64,000 nt of DNA. Source: Photobacterium lipolyticum. Lineage in GTDB: Bacteria; Pseudomonadota; Gammaproteobacteria; Enterobacterales; Vibrionaceae. Position 1 is the first letter of the stretch. Every line of letters starts with the position of its first letter. This document shows positions 26,215 to 35,685 of the stretch, one piece after another. The stretch is taken from contig NZ_PYMC01000001.1 in assembly GCF_003026475.1 (NCBI RefSeq), positions 310,001 to 374,000 of the forward strand, given 5' to 3'. Made by a program: the position numbers and the translations under genes. A model generated the notes under the pieces. It saw only the letters and a list, made by a program, of their open reading frames with translations. It was not told the DNA's origin and did not search any database.

Positions 26215-27834
26215 TTAAACTTTAAATTGCGAGGTGGAGTGGCTTAACTGGCCTACAACTTTACTCAGTTGTTCACTCGCACTGTCGAGACGTCCGGTTG
26301 CAGAGTTAACCTGCGCTGCGCTCGATCCAAACTCACTTAATAAACGTTGGATAAGGATGGAAGTTTGGTGCTGCTCTTCTGTGGCAGACACGATTTGCTC
26401 ATTAACCACAGTAATATCGGCTACCTGACGGGTAATGGAGCGCAAGCTTTCGCCTGCCAGCGCTGAGCGCGATACACCTTCATCAGCACTTTTTTGCCCC
26501 ACCTGCATCGCGGACACCGCGACTTTCGATGCATTTTGCAGCTCTTCCAACACCTGCTGGATTTCTTCGGTTGATTGCTGAGTCCGTGCTGCCAGTGTGC
26601 GGACTTCATCGGCGACAACGGCAAAACCTCGCCCCTGCTCGCCCGCTCTCGCCGCCTCAATTGCCGCATTTAGCGCTAATAAATTGGTCTGATCAGCAAT
26701 AGCTCGAATCGTATCTAAAATAGCACCGACATTGCTCGTGTCGACGGCCAGCTTATTGATAACCTCTGCGGTTGCTTTGACTTCATTTGATAAATCATTG
26801 ATAGCTTCGACCGTATGCTGAACAACAGCAAAGCCATCATCGGCATTTCGGCTGGCATCATTGGCTTGCTCAGAAGCTTGGCTTGCAAACTTAGCAACAT
26901 GATTGACGGTTTGGAGCATTTCACCGACCGACAAAGTCACCTGCTCAATATTATTCGACTGCTCACCTATCTGGCGGCTGGTATCGTGGCTGCTTTCGGT
27001 CAACTGACCCGTGATAGATTTCAGTTGATTGATACTGACGATAGTGTCAGAGATGGTCGTATGGAGCTTGCCAATAAAGCGGTTGAAATTTTCAACCAAT
27101 TCAGCCATTTCATCCTTACCGTCATAATCAATGCGTACGGTAAGATCGCCTTCACCCTGTGCGATCTCCTTAAGACGGACAGTTACGATTGAAATAGAGT
27201 GGCCAATAGAGCGCCGGATGGCTTGCCCGAAGACCAGTAACAGTAAAACACTCATACCGCCTGTTAGTATTGAACGAGTACCTGCCTGCTCAGCGTTTTC
27301 TCTGGCACTGCCCATCATTAAAACAACTTGGCCACGGACAAAGCTTTGCAAGGTGTTTATTTCATCTTCGAGGGCTTGCCTTCGTTTGCTGTTAGCATCG
27401 GCAAGTGCAGACAGCTCAGCCATTGGCCGATCAAAATTGATCAATGCAAGAGCTAACTGATTGCCGTTTGAAAAATAATCACCAAGCAACCCTCCGATGG
27501 TATCAAAGCTCTCTTGTTGCGAAAGCAAAAAAGAATGCGCTTGTGCCAACTGACTTTTCATTTCTTCTGACAGTAATAAGGCACCCTCTAACGCCTCTTC
27601 ATCTCCCGTTATTACTGCCGTTTCAAATTGTTGCTCCAATTGAGGCAGTAGCCCATTAAGCTGTACCACTTTTTCCATGGCGGGATAATACTGCGCTTCC
27701 AACATTGCCAGTTGTTGGTTATTCAATTGGTGAACCTGCACATTCATCCAGATAATAATACCAACACCAAAAGAACCCAGTCCCATCAATAACCATAATT
27801 GATGCCGAATTGTGAGCAAGCGAGAAAGATTCAT
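26215..27834 (-). CDS. Methyl-accepting chemotaxis protein
   Basis: 539 residues. There is a first membrane helix (about 12-30), a periplasmic helical sensor domain (about 32-178), a second helix (about 186-204), a HAMP domain (about 206-260) and a long signalling coiled coil with the conserved hairpin tip [19 protein letters not shown] (about 385-403). It reports ligand binding to CheA/CheW. The sensor resembles a four-helix-bundle type. It stands first in a chemoreceptor-porin-binding-protein cluster, so it may sense the ligand bound by the PstS-like protein; that is inference from context. Confidence 0.93.
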   Translation of the reverse strand: MNLSRLLTIRHQLWLLMGLGSFGVGIIIWMNVQVHQLNNQQLAMLEAQYYPAMEKVVQLNGLLPQLEQQFETAVITGDEEALEGALLLSEEMKSQLAQAHSFLLSQQESFDTIGGLLGDYFSNGNQLALALINFDRPMAELSALADANSKRRQALEDEINTLQSFVRGQVVLMMGSARENAEQAGTRSILTGGMSVLLLLVFGQAIRRSIGHSISIVTVRLKEIAQGEGDLTVRIDYDGKDEMAELVENFNRFIGKLHTTISDTIVSINQLKSITGQLTESSHDTSRQIGEQSNNIEQVTLSVGEMLQTVNHVAKFASQASEQANDASRNADDGFAVVQHTVEAINDLSNEVKATAEVINKLAVDTSNVGAILDTIRAIADQTNLLALNAAIEAARAGEQGRGFAVVADEVRTLAARTQQSTEEIQQVLEELQNASKVAVSAMQVGQKSADEGVSRSALAGESLRSITRQVADITVVNEQIVSATEEQHQTSILIQRLLSEFGSSAAQVNSATGRLDSASEQLSKVVGQLSHSTSQFKV

Positions 27835-28349
27835 ATATTCCCTGATGAAAATATCAATAGCAGATAATTATCGCGGATTATATGGGTGAGGGGTATATTG
27901 TACAACTTATATTTTCACAAAAAACAATAAACTGTTCACATTTTAAATATGTTAGCTAATTATTGAACACCTGATGATATCTATATTATTTCATAGGAAA
28001 ATGATTTACTGCGGTCTAATGCCATATATAACATGTCTTAATTGAATGTTATTTACCCATATAAAAAACACTCTTCAAATGAAAATAAATCATGATTTGC
28101 ACGCAAAACAAACAGAAAAACAGACTTATAAAAAACCGTCAATAATATAACCCTACCCGTCAATAATATATCCTCAGATATATTACAACATAAATAACCA
28201 ATTTAATTCACCAGAATAATAGTGCAGCTTACAATACGTTTTTTATTTAGTTTAATATTTCCTGATTAAGAAGAACGTATTCATTCCTGTGTTGTTGAAT
28301 GCGATAAAAGACAACTTTCATCGCGTAAGCATGCTAGATAGAACTGCAA
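27835..28349. other. AT-rich intergenic region upstream of the chemoreceptor gene
   Basis: About 515 bp with no gene. It contains a 14-bp direct repeat CCGTCAATAATATA at 28136-28149 and 28157-28170, 21 bp apart. Promoter elements for the chemoreceptor gene are expected at the left end. Confidence 0.5.
28136..28170. repeat. Direct repeat pair with 21-bp spacing
   Basis: Two identical copies of CCGTCAATAATATA, start to start 21 bp, i.e. two DNA turns, about 300 bp upstream of the chemoreceptor start. It could be a tandem protein-binding site. Confidence 0.5.
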
Positions 28350-28382
28350 AAAAACCAGTACCTAAGTTAGGTACTGGTTTTT
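28350..28382 (-). terminator. Terminator of menB
   Basis: Long perfect inverted repeat AACCAGTACCTAA/TTAGGTACTGGTT with a two-base centre; seven T follow on the minus strand. It lies about 90 bp past the menB stop codon. Confidence 0.85.
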
Positions 28383-28472
28383 GACATCCTCAAAGGATCG
28401 TTCAACCGATCATTTATCGCTAACTGATCGGCGTTACTGCTCAAAAAAACTATTTTAATCCGGGAAGAGAAC

Positions 28473-29369
28473 TTAGTAATGCCAAGGGAAGCGGCTGAAG
28501 TCCTGGTCACGTTTTTCCAAAAAGGCATCACGGCCTTCTTGGGCTTCTTCGGTGCCGTAAGCCAGGCGAGTCGCTTCACCGGCAAACAGCTGCTGTCCAA
28601 CAAGGCCGTCATCCGGTAGGTTGAAGCCATACTTCAGCATTCGCATCGCTGTTGGCGACTTGCTGTTGATCTCTTTCGCCCAAAGTAGAGCTTCATTTTC
28701 CAGTTCAAAATGATCCACAACCTTGTTGACCATCCCCATTTCATAGGCTTCCTGTGCGCTATAGTTAAAACCACAGAAGAAGATTTCACGGGCACGTTTC
28801 TGGCCAATCATCTTTGCCAGATAAGCCGAGCCGTAGCCTGAATCGAATGATGCAACATCAGGATCTGTTTGCTTGAAAATAGCGTTTTCTTTCGACGCAA
28901 GAGTCAAGTCACACACCACATGTAGGCTATGGCCGCCACCTACTGCCCACCCTGGTACGACAGCAATGACGACTTTTGGCATAAAGCGAATCATGCGCTG
29001 AACTTCAAGGATATGGAGGCGACCCATGCGGGCAACATCTGCTTTGCCGGCTTCTTCACCTTCGTATTTATATCCGTCTTTACCTCGGATACGCTGGTCT
29101 CCACCTGAAGAGAACGACCATTGGCCTTTCTTCGACGGACCATTACCGGTTAGCAGTACACAGCCAACATCAGACCATTGGCGAGCATGGTCAAGGGCCG
29201 TGAAAAGCTCATCTACGGTTTTCGGGCGAAATGCATTCAAGCAATCAGGGCGACTGATTGCAATACGAACCGTACCGTGCGCTTTGGCGCGATGGTAGGT
29301 GATATCTTCAAAATCAAAGCCAGGGACTTCATCCCATAGTTCGGGATTAAAAATTTCTTTGCAGGTCAT
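28473..29369 (-). CDS. menB: 1,4-dihydroxy-2-naphthoyl-CoA synthase
   Basis: 298 residues of the crotonase fold. It closes the second ring of the menaquinone nucleus from o-succinylbenzoyl-CoA in the cytoplasm. Signatures include FSSGGDQRIRGKDGYKY (active-site loop), GWAVGGGHSLHVVCDLTLAS (oxyanion hole) and the conserved C-terminus FSRFPWHY. The ATG at 29369 gives MTCKEIFNPELW and has GAGG upstream; the frame runs 20 codons further without support. It is a lone gene, away from other men genes, as happens in some Vibrionaceae. Menaquinone would serve the anaerobic respiratory module encoded 2 kb away. Confidence 0.93.
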   Translation of the reverse strand: MTCKEIFNPELWDEVPGFDFEDITYHRAKAHGTVRIAISRPDCLNAFRPKTVDELFTALDHARQWSDVGCVLLTGNGPSKKGQWSFSSGGDQRIRGKDGYKYEGEEAGKADVARMGRLHILEVQRMIRFMPKVVIAVVPGWAVGGGHSLHVVCDLTLASKENAIFKQTDPDVASFDSGYGSAYLAKMIGQKRAREIFFCGFNYSAQEAYEMGMVNKVVDHFELENEALLWAKEINSKSPTAMRMLKYGFNLPDDGLVGQQLFAGEATRLAYGTEEAQEGRDAFLEKRDQDFSRFPWHY

Positions 29370-29597
29370 GATGACGATTGCCTCATTGGTTAGATGCTGT
29401 AAGGCTATGGTATTAGCGCAAAATGTCAATGAATTATGAAGAACGGCGATAACACCAACGCTTACCCTGGTTGATATAGCAAATACCAGTCAGTTAAGCT
29501 GACTCGCTGACCGTGCTGCGTTTTCTTTGCATAATACGACAGAGTGATCTAGGAACGGTGGATTTGAACCTTAGTTCTACCAAGCAACAGATGCAAA

Positions 29598-29623
29598 AAA
29601 GGCTCGCATTTCTGCGAGCCTTT
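29598..29623 (-). terminator. Terminator downstream of the tRNA-Ser genes
   Basis: Stem AAAGGCTCGCA/TGCGAGCCTTT with loop TTTC; six T follow on the minus strand. Located just beyond the 3' end of tRNA-Ser(UGA). Confidence 0.85.
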
Positions 29624-29629
29624 AGAATG

Positions 29630-29720
29630 TGGCGGAGAGATAGGGATTTGAACCCTAGATACGCTATAAACGTATGCCGGTTTTCAAGACCGGTGCTTTC
29701 AACCACTCAGCCATCTCTCC
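29630..29720 (-). tRNA. tRNA-Ser (anticodon UGA)
   Basis: 91 nt including an encoded CCA. The acceptor stem GGAGAGA/TCTCTCC closes, the anticodon loop in CCGGTCTTGAAAACCGG gives TGA, and there is a long variable arm as in class II tRNAs. The T-arm is GGGTTCAAATCCC. It lies 23 bp downstream of a tRNA-Ser(GGA) gene in the same direction and shares its terminator. Confidence 0.95.
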
Positions 29721-29743
29721 AATTTTTTCACCTTAAAAGATGA

Positions 29744-29831
29744 TGGCGGTGAGGGAGGGATTCGAACCCTCGATACGTTGCCGTATACACACTTTCCAGG
29801 CGTGCTCCTTCAGCCACTCGGACACCTCACC
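29744..29831 (-). tRNA. tRNA-Ser (anticodon GGA), copy 1
   Basis: 88 nt including CCA, with acceptor stem GGTGAGG/CCTCACC, anticodon GGA in ACGCCTGGAAAGTGTG, long variable arm and T-arm GGGTTCGAATCCC. It is identical to a second gene at 35686-35773 over the full length by eye. It heads a two-tRNA transcription unit with the UGA gene. Confidence 0.95.
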
Positions 29832-30145
29832 ACATTGTTGTTCAACGCTCTGCGTCTCAACGGCGGCTAATGTAATGGCTTAATGGATTAGGGTCAAGAG
29901 CTTTTCTTCAATTGCAGTCCGATTGCCGACTATTAGATCAAATCGTTTTATTCTTGGCCCAATCACTTATTTTTACTCACTGATACAGATTTATTCACCA
30001 TTTTTATTAGAACGCCCCATCATTATGAGCATCTTCTCCCTTACCATCGCTTCTTATGGATTTACTGGCCAATAATGGTACTGCAAAAGTTTACCTGTCT
30101 GTACAGTGATACTAATGTCAGCTCTTTGCGGGTACAAAGCGCTGA
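29832..30145. other. Intergenic region between tRNA-Ser copy 1 and alaE
   Basis: 314 bp with no gene. It carries the tRNA promoter at its left side and an imperfect hairpin CAGCTCTTTG/CAAAGCGCTG (30118-30143) just past the alaE stop codon that may terminate alaE. Confidence 0.5.
29869..29897 (-). promoter_or_regulatory. Promoter of tRNA-Ser(GGA) copy 1
   Basis: On the minus strand: TTGACC (-35, 29892-29897), 17-bp spacer, TACATT (-10, 29869-29874). It is placed about 38 bp upstream of the mature tRNA 5' end, with a GC-rich discriminator. Confidence 0.7.
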
Positions 30146-30595
30146 CTATGCTTCCTGATAGTAGCCTGGCACTTTAAACATTCGACGGCAAACATCAAGA
30201 AACTGACCGTAAACGATTCCAAGCACACCAGATACCAAGGCGCTACTGGTAACGGCTGTCATTATTTGGTCTGCATCGGCACCAACCACCCACAAAATGC
30301 CTGCGTATACCGGTGATTGAAATAAAACGTAGGCAACCATATCTGACACAGCTTTCATCCAACGACTGGGGGACAGACGGTAGCCGGAACGTAAAACATA
30401 ATCACGGAAAACACCGTAAGGCCACGCAATGGCAATATTCACGGGAATCGATAAGGTTCGCGATGCTAAAGATTGTTCGAATGTCATACCAGATACAAAA
30501 ACTTCAATAACCATGCCGGTAACAAAGCAAAATAGAACCATCGCAAATGTATCTGCCGCAGCATTGCGCATGTTGAACTGACCCTTAACAGACAT
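30146..30595 (-). CDS. alaE: L-alanine exporter AlaE
   Basis: 149 residues, the same length as E. coli AlaE (YgaW), with four hydrophobic helices. Family-specific stretches are easy to see: [13 protein letters not shown] near the start, [28 protein letters not shown] and [16 protein letters not shown] near the end. It exports L-alanine across the inner membrane. It is a single gene between tRNA-Ser copy 1 and the long upstream region of the octaheme cytochrome operon, transcribed divergently from the latter. Confidence 0.93.
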   Translation of the reverse strand: MSVKGQFNMRNAAADTFAMVLFCFVTGMVIEVFVSGMTFEQSLASRTLSIPVNIAIAWPYGVFRDYVLRSGYRLSPSRWMKAVSDMVAYVLFQSPVYAGILWVVGADADQIMTAVTSSALVSGVLGIVYGQFLDVCRRMFKVPGYYQEA

Positions 30596-31507
30596 ACCGA
30601 CCTACCAATAGATAGCAAATAAAGCTATCAATAAACAAGATAATAGAGAGTTTAACTGGGTATTTGCTTCGCACCAGTTGATTCGCGTATTAAAACAGGT
30701 TTTTAGCAAAATATGCCACCAAATATTTTAAATATTGGTAAATTTACAACTGATTTTTATCCGATTTTCAACATGATTAGCTAGCCAGGCGGCACTTCCG
30801 TGCTACAGCGGCAATATCTTCCGGCATCCTCCACCATTTTATTAGCTAAACTTCATCATTTTTCCTATTTTCCTAATGGTTAAGTCACAAAATTGACCTA
30901 TCTGGTATAGAACATACTGATTAATCAATTTTATCGACAGTTCAAGATGGAGAAAATCAATTTTCACACCCGCAACCTTTACAACATAAATAATTGTATT
31001 AAAAGTGATTTAATGAGTGTTCATCCGGGGGGTTATTGAGGCTTCTGTAAAACAATGCGAGTTCCACATTGAACTATGCATAATTCAGCTAATTCAACGG
31101 ATGATTAGCTAAAAAATAGCGCTCCTTTTTAGAATGTTCACTCAAGGTGTAGAAAATAGTTTTTTCGCCACTGCATGACAATGTATAGCCAAATTTCAAC
31201 CAGCACTAATCGGGGATTTCCCAGATGATATTTGTTCCTATTTGGCTGTAAATCAAACTGGTCATATCGAGGGAATATGATTGCAACCGTGTAAATTCAC
31301 CACCTCTAATAAACCTTACGCTAATGAACTCTTTACTAATTTAGCATTTACTTAAACTATTTGACCCAGATTGCATTTACTCACCAAATTGCATGCTAAA
31401 GTTGGATCATATAGAAACTGTCAAAGCAGAAATTTAGCGCATTGAGTTGCTTGTTATTTCCGACATTGATAGTTGAGCCGGTTTCACATTGAGGGAGATG
31501 TTTCTAT
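30596..31507. other. Long control region between alaE and the octaheme operon
   Basis: 912 bp without a gene. The octamer ATTAGCTA occurs three times (near 30778, 30841 and 31104). No perfect FNR box was found. The octaheme gene has GAGGGAG ten bases before its ATG at 31508. No mobile-element ORF or remnant is recognisable. Confidence 0.5.
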
Positions 31508-33142
31508 ATGAAACATAACATTGTGCTGCTATTTTTACTGTTCTTCGCTTGGTGTGGGTATGGAAACGCTTCCACTTCGACGATGAAAACACCGTTGCCG
31601 ACAGCGACCAGTACCAGCTTTAACACCGCCGATCATGCCAAATTCGAATCGCTTGATCAGGAGTTTGACTATGCGCCCGACGTCACCGAGGCGTGCCTGG
31701 AATGTCATACCGAAGCGGCTAGCCAGCTCCACCAGACCTTCCATTGGCGTTGGGCCGCCAAGGTCGATGGCAAGATGGTCGGTAAGGGACAAAACGGCTT
31801 CAACAACTACTGCATATCCGCACGAGGCAACGAGAGCTGTACGCAATGCCATACCGGTTACGGCTGGCGCAACGATGATTTTGACCTTGAAGCGGAAGAA
31901 AATGTTGATTGCCTCGTTTGCCACGACACCACGGGCACTTATAAAAAGTCGGCGGCGATGTCGGGTCATCCCTACTACGAAGACACTAAGGTCGGTGGCA
32001 AAATCATTCCTGCGGTTGATCTACGCAAGGTGGCACAAAATGTCGGCGCACCTCAGCGGCAAAACTGCCTGGCCTGCCATGCCAATGGCGGTGGGGGGAA
32101 TGGCGTAAAACATGGCGATACCGATATGTCATTGGTTGATCCGGTTCATGAGCTTGATGTACATATGAATTCTGACAAGCTCAACTTTACCTGCCAAACC
32201 TGTCACTCAACAAGCGGCCATCAAATTTCAGGCCGATACAACGACCGGAAAGCCTTTATTGACCACGAACCGAATATGGGTCGCCAGGCTCGCGAGGGCA
32301 AAAATGTCTCCTGCGAATCATGCCATGACACTAAACCTCATGAGGAAAGACAACTCGATAACCATACATCCAAGGTTGCCTGTACCGCCTGCCATATTCC
32401 TGAAATGGCTCGCGGCCCCTATCTGACCAAACTCAGCTGGGACTGGTCGACAGCAGGCAAATTGAAAGATGGCAAGCCTTATGCCGAAGACGAAATGTTC
32501 GATGGCGTCGAGGCACACAGCTATATGAGCAAAAAAGGCACCTTCACCTGGGGGCGTAACGTCGTACCTGAATATCGCTGGTACAAAGGCGAGCTCAAGC
32601 AGATGACGCTTCAGGACGAAATCGATCCTGCTTCGGCACCGATCGACATCAACCCTCCCAGCGGCGATTACCAAGATCCGGATGCCCGCATCTGGCCATT
32701 CAAGATCCATCGTGGCAAACAACCCTATGACACTGTGATGAATCGGATCCTTCCGCTCAAGCTCTATGGCCGCAAAGGCACGGGCGCCTTCTGGACTGAA
32801 TACGATTGGAATAAAGCACTCGAAGCCGGTGCCAAAAACAACGAAGTGGAATTCAGCGGCGAGTTCGACTTTATCGAAACCAATGGCTACTGGCCGATCA
32901 AGCATATGGTTGCGCCCGCTGAACAGGCATTGGAATGCGAAGCGTGCCATGCACGTGATGGTCGCCTGGATGAACTCACCGGTTTTTACCTTATAGGACG
33001 TGATGCCAATCCATGGATTGAAGGCTTTGGTGCGCTAGCCATCTTTGGTGGCCTGTTCGGAGTTGCCGGTCACGGCGGCTATCGCTACATCGCAGCGCGA
33101 AGAAGAAAGCAGCAACAGGGAGGCCGTAACGATGAAAAATAA
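31508..33142 (+). CDS. Octaheme c-type cytochrome, tetrathionate reductase (OTR) family
   Basis: 544 residues. A signal peptide (about 1-21) is followed by eight CXXCH haem-binding motifs at about residues 63, 111, 135, 187, 229, 269, 292 and 477. The arrangement and the stretch YCISARGNESCTQCH match the octaheme tetrathionate reductase family described in Shewanella, which reduces tetrathionate, and in vitro nitrite and hydroxylamine, in the periplasm. The C-terminus has a membrane helix (about 503-523) and a basic tail, so it is inner-membrane anchored. It overlaps the cytochrome b gene by 11 bases. The true substrate is not readable from the sequence. Confidence 0.9.
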   Translation: MKHNIVLLFLLFFAWCGYGNASTSTMKTPLPTATSTSFNTADHAKFESLDQEFDYAPDVTEACLECHTEAASQLHQTFHWRWAAKVDGKMVGKGQNGFNNYCISARGNESCTQCHTGYGWRNDDFDLEAEENVDCLVCHDTTGTYKKSAAMSGHPYYEDTKVGGKIIPAVDLRKVAQNVGAPQRQNCLACHANGGGGNGVKHGDTDMSLVDPVHELDVHMNSDKLNFTCQTCHSTSGHQISGRYNDRKAFIDHEPNMGRQAREGKNVSCESCHDTKPHEERQLDNHTSKVACTACHIPEMARGPYLTKLSWDWSTAGKLKDGKPYAEDEMFDGVEAHSYMSKKGTFTWGRNVVPEYRWYKGELKQMTLQDEIDPASAPIDINPPSGDYQDPDARIWPFKIHRGKQPYDTVMNRILPLKLYGRKGTGAFWTEYDWNKALEAGAKNNEVEFSGEFDFIETNGYWPIKHMVAPAEQALECEACHARDGRLDELTGFYLIGRDANPWIEGFGALAIFGGLFGVAGHGGYRYIAARRRKQQQGGRNDEK

Positions 33143-33737
33143 AGAGATGAATAAGGTCGTTGTCATATTCAAACGATTTGAGCGATTTTGGCACTGGGGC
33201 CAAGCCGCCCTCGTCCTGTTGCTGATCCTGACAGGATTGGAAGCGCACGGATTATTTACCCTGTTCGGGTTTGGCTCTGCGATCGAACTCCACAATATTG
33301 CCGGATTTATCTGGGCCGGACTCATTGTGCTGATCTTCACCTGGATATTCACGACCGGTGAATGGCGACAATACACGCCTTCCTTGAAGAACGTCGATAG
33401 CACACTCCGATTCTACCTGTACGGCGTATTTGTCGGGGAGAAACACCCCCACCATATGACGCCGGAAAATAAATTCAATCCGCTGCAACGTTTGGGATAT
33501 CTCGTCATTATTTTTGGTTTACTGCCATTGCAGGTAATCACAGGGATATGCTTTTACTTTTTCCCTGAATTGCGAGCATACGGCGTGATCAACCAGATCG
33601 ATCTTATCGCGATCTTACATACGGTCAATGCTTACGCGCTGCTGAGCTTTCTGGTGATACATCTGTATATGATCACCTTTGGCGAAAAGCTTTCATCGCA
33701 TATTCGGGCAATGATCACCGGTAAAGAACAGATCTGA
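33132..33737 (+). CDS. Cytochrome b membrane subunit, quinol-oxidising type
   Basis: 201 residues with four hydrophobic helices and His residues placed as haem b ligands (RFWHWGQAALVL, IELHNIAGFIW, ILHTVNAYALLSFLVIHLYMITFG). It belongs to the b561/formate-dehydrogenase-gamma-like group. Overlap with the octaheme gene suggests it takes electrons from menaquinol and passes them to the octaheme protein. The frame is open from 33045, but the ATG at 33132 is the sensible start. Confidence 0.88.
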   Translation: MKNKEMNKVVVIFKRFERFWHWGQAALVLLLILTGLEAHGLFTLFGFGSAIELHNIAGFIWAGLIVLIFTWIFTTGEWRQYTPSLKNVDSTLRFYLYGVFVGEKHPHHMTPENKFNPLQRLGYLVIIFGLLPLQVITGICFYFFPELRAYGVINQIDLIAILHTVNAYALLSFLVIHLYMITFGEKLSSHIRAMITGKEQI

Positions 33738-33777
33738 AACTAACTGGAATATTAATAATAAAATCAAGGTGGCAACT

Positions 33778-34104
33778 ATGAAAAAAATAATTTTAACCGC
33801 ATTTAGCTTAATGCTCGCATTCAATGCTTCAGCAGATGTCGATAAAGGACAGAAATATTACCTGAAGTATCTTCGTCCGCACTTTGAATACAATGGCCAG
33901 GACTTTGCGAGTCAACATCTCAAAGTGGAATGGAAGCGATTATTCAAGAAAGATTCAGCCAGGTTCATTAAGGAATACTCAAAGAAACACCCGGAATCAA
34001 AAGAGTTTCTTGAAAGCGATACGTTCCAGAAAATAGCCCCAGATGTGAAAGATTTTGCAATGAAATATGCAGCTGACAGCGGTGAGTTAGCGAGTTGTAA
34101 TTAA
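33778..34104 (+). CDS. Small periplasmic protein of the octaheme operon
   Basis: 108 residues with a signal peptide (ending NASA-D, about 1-19). The mature part starts VDKGQKYYLKYLRPHF, reminiscent of the first helix of class I cytochromes c, but there is no CXXCH motif, and the only Cys is the penultimate residue. It has AAGGTGG five bases before the ATG at 33778 (a GTG nine bases upstream is less likely). The lone Cys and signal peptide suggest a periplasmic accessory protein. I do not recognise a characterised family. Confidence 0.7.
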   Translation: MKKIILTAFSLMLAFNASADVDKGQKYYLKYLRPHFEYNGQDFASQHLKVEWKRLFKKDSARFIKEYSKKHPESKEFLESDTFQKIAPDVKDFAMKYAADSGELASCN

Positions 34105-34199
34105 TACAGTGAAATAAAAGATGGTGTTATCGAATTATATGATATTGGGTTACGGATAACTCCATCATTGTTCATTCTATATAAAAACAAGGACGAATT

Positions 34200-35582
34200 A
34201 TGAACAGGTTAACTCCTATTGCTACTGCCCTTATTCTTGCATTATCAGCCCCGGTATTAGCCGATCAGGCTGAAGATATTGAAATGCTTAAAGAACAAGT
34301 CCGAGAACTACAAAAAAAAGCGGGTGGCCATAACTTAAAATTCAGTGCTGATTATCGTGTTACCGCAGATGCTATTGAGTATAAAATGGCTGACGGTTCA
34401 ACAGCTAAAAATGATGGCCTTTTTGCTAACCGTTTAGAAATTGGTATGGGTTATCAATATAATGAAAACCTTATTTTTAAAGGTTTACTTTCATACAATA
34501 AAGCATTCGGCGAAAGTATGGACCGCGACGATTATGGTGACTTTGATTGGGTTGTCAATGAAAACCTCGATGATAATTCACTTAATGTAAAAGAAGTATA
34601 CATGCTTTATTTAGGTGACCAATTCTTAGGGAATAACCAAATCCCCTGGTCATTCAGTATTGGTCGTCGTCCCTCAACTAACGGTTTTTTAGCTAATCAC
34701 CGTGAAGGGTATGATGAGGAAAAATCTCCTTTAGCACATTCGATTAATGTTGAATTTGATGGCTTCAGTCTCGCAACTAAGCTGGATAAAATAACAGGTG
34801 TTGATGGTATGGCTGCCAAAATCTGTGCGGGCAGAGGGGTAAGTGCTACGGCTGCGCCACGATTTTCAATGCCTAATCCAGAAGATGGTTCATATACTCC
34901 TGATTATGCAGAAGTTCCGGGCGGGCTAGATAATACTGACATGATAGGTTTGATTTTCACGCCTTATGATGATGGGCAGTATCATATAAAAACCCAATAT
35001 TATTATGCCAATAATATGATAGATATAAATCAAGCTACCGGGCAATTTGAAGACCTTGGTAATTTGCAGAATCTAACATTATCAATGGAAATTAATGGTA
35101 TTGGAGAGTTCATCAACGACTTCTTAGATGACACTGTATTATTTGCATCTGTTGCTGCCTCACAAACAATGCCTAAAGACAATCAACCCATGTTAGGATC
35201 ATTGGATGATGAGACGGGTTACTCATATTGGGTCGGGGCTAAAATCCCGGGCTTTTTTGCAAACGATTCGTTTGGTTTTGAGTATAACCACGGTTCTAAA
35301 TACTGGCGTTCATTTACCTACGGTGAAGATACTTTGGTCGGGTCTAAGATTGCCGCACGTGGTGATGCGTTTGAAGCGTATTACACTATCCCAATTATTG
35401 ATGAATCATTATATTTCCAGCTTCGTTATACCTATATTGATTATGACTATACAGGAAGCAACGGTTTCTTTGGTGATAGTGGTGCGCCAATGTTAATTAA
35501 TGATGCCAAAAACTCACCTTTTGCCGGTATGGTCGTGGAAAGCGCACAAGATGTTCGTGCGATGATCCGCTATACCTATTAA
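34200..35582 (+). CDS. DUF3373-type outer-membrane beta-barrel protein
   Basis: 460 residues with a signal peptide (about 1-21, VLA-D), a short coiled coil (IEMLKEQVRELQKK), and then strand-rich sequence ending RAMIRYTY with an aromatic C-terminal residue, the usual sign of outer-membrane insertion. The region KFSADYRVTADAIEYKMADG resembles DUF3373 proteins. It follows the octaheme cytochrome genes, with a terminator after it, and probably belongs to the same unit. It is more AT-rich than the octaheme gene. It could be a porin for the electron acceptor; this is inference. Confidence 0.8.
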   Translation: MNRLTPIATALILALSAPVLADQAEDIEMLKEQVRELQKKAGGHNLKFSADYRVTADAIEYKMADGSTAKNDGLFANRLEIGMGYQYNENLIFKGLLSYNKAFGESMDRDDYGDFDWVVNENLDDNSLNVKEVYMLYLGDQFLGNNQIPWSFSIGRRPSTNGFLANHREGYDEEKSPLAHSINVEFDGFSLATKLDKITGVDGMAAKICAGRGVSATAAPRFSMPNPEDGSYTPDYAEVPGGLDNTDMIGLIFTPYDDGQYHIKTQYYYANNMIDINQATGQFEDLGNLQNLTLSMEINGIGEFINDFLDDTVLFASVAASQTMPKDNQPMLGSLDDETGYSYWVGAKIPGFFANDSFGFEYNHGSKYWRSFTYGEDTLVGSKIAARGDAFEAYYTIPIIDESLYFQLRYTYIDYDYTGSNGFFGDSGAPMLINDAKNSPFAGMVVESAQDVRAMIRYTY

Positions 35583-35650
35583 AAATAGGTGAGTTGATTA
35601 CTATCTTTCACCCACTAAGTTTAGACATGCAATTTCTAAACGACAGGCGT

Positions 35651-35680
35651 AAAAAAGCCAGCTATTAAGCTGGCTTTTTT
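35651..35680. terminator. Terminator shared by the DUF3373 gene and tRNA-Ser copy 2
   Basis: Stem AAAAAAGCCAGCT/AGCTGGCTTTTTT with loop ATTA, able to stop transcription from both sides. It lies 68 bp past the barrel-protein stop and six bases beyond the tRNA 3' end. Confidence 0.85.
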
Positions 35681-35685
35681 GAATA

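Noticed and set aside
29540..29590. tRNA-like T-arm sequence (GGTTCAAATCC on the minus strand)
   Set aside because: The flanking bases do not form a T-stem or acceptor stem; could be a decayed tRNA but support is too weak.
32318..32950. Antisense ORF of 210 codons opposite the octaheme cytochrome gene
   Set aside because: Shadow of a GC-rich coding region; the forward frame has eight CXXCH motifs.
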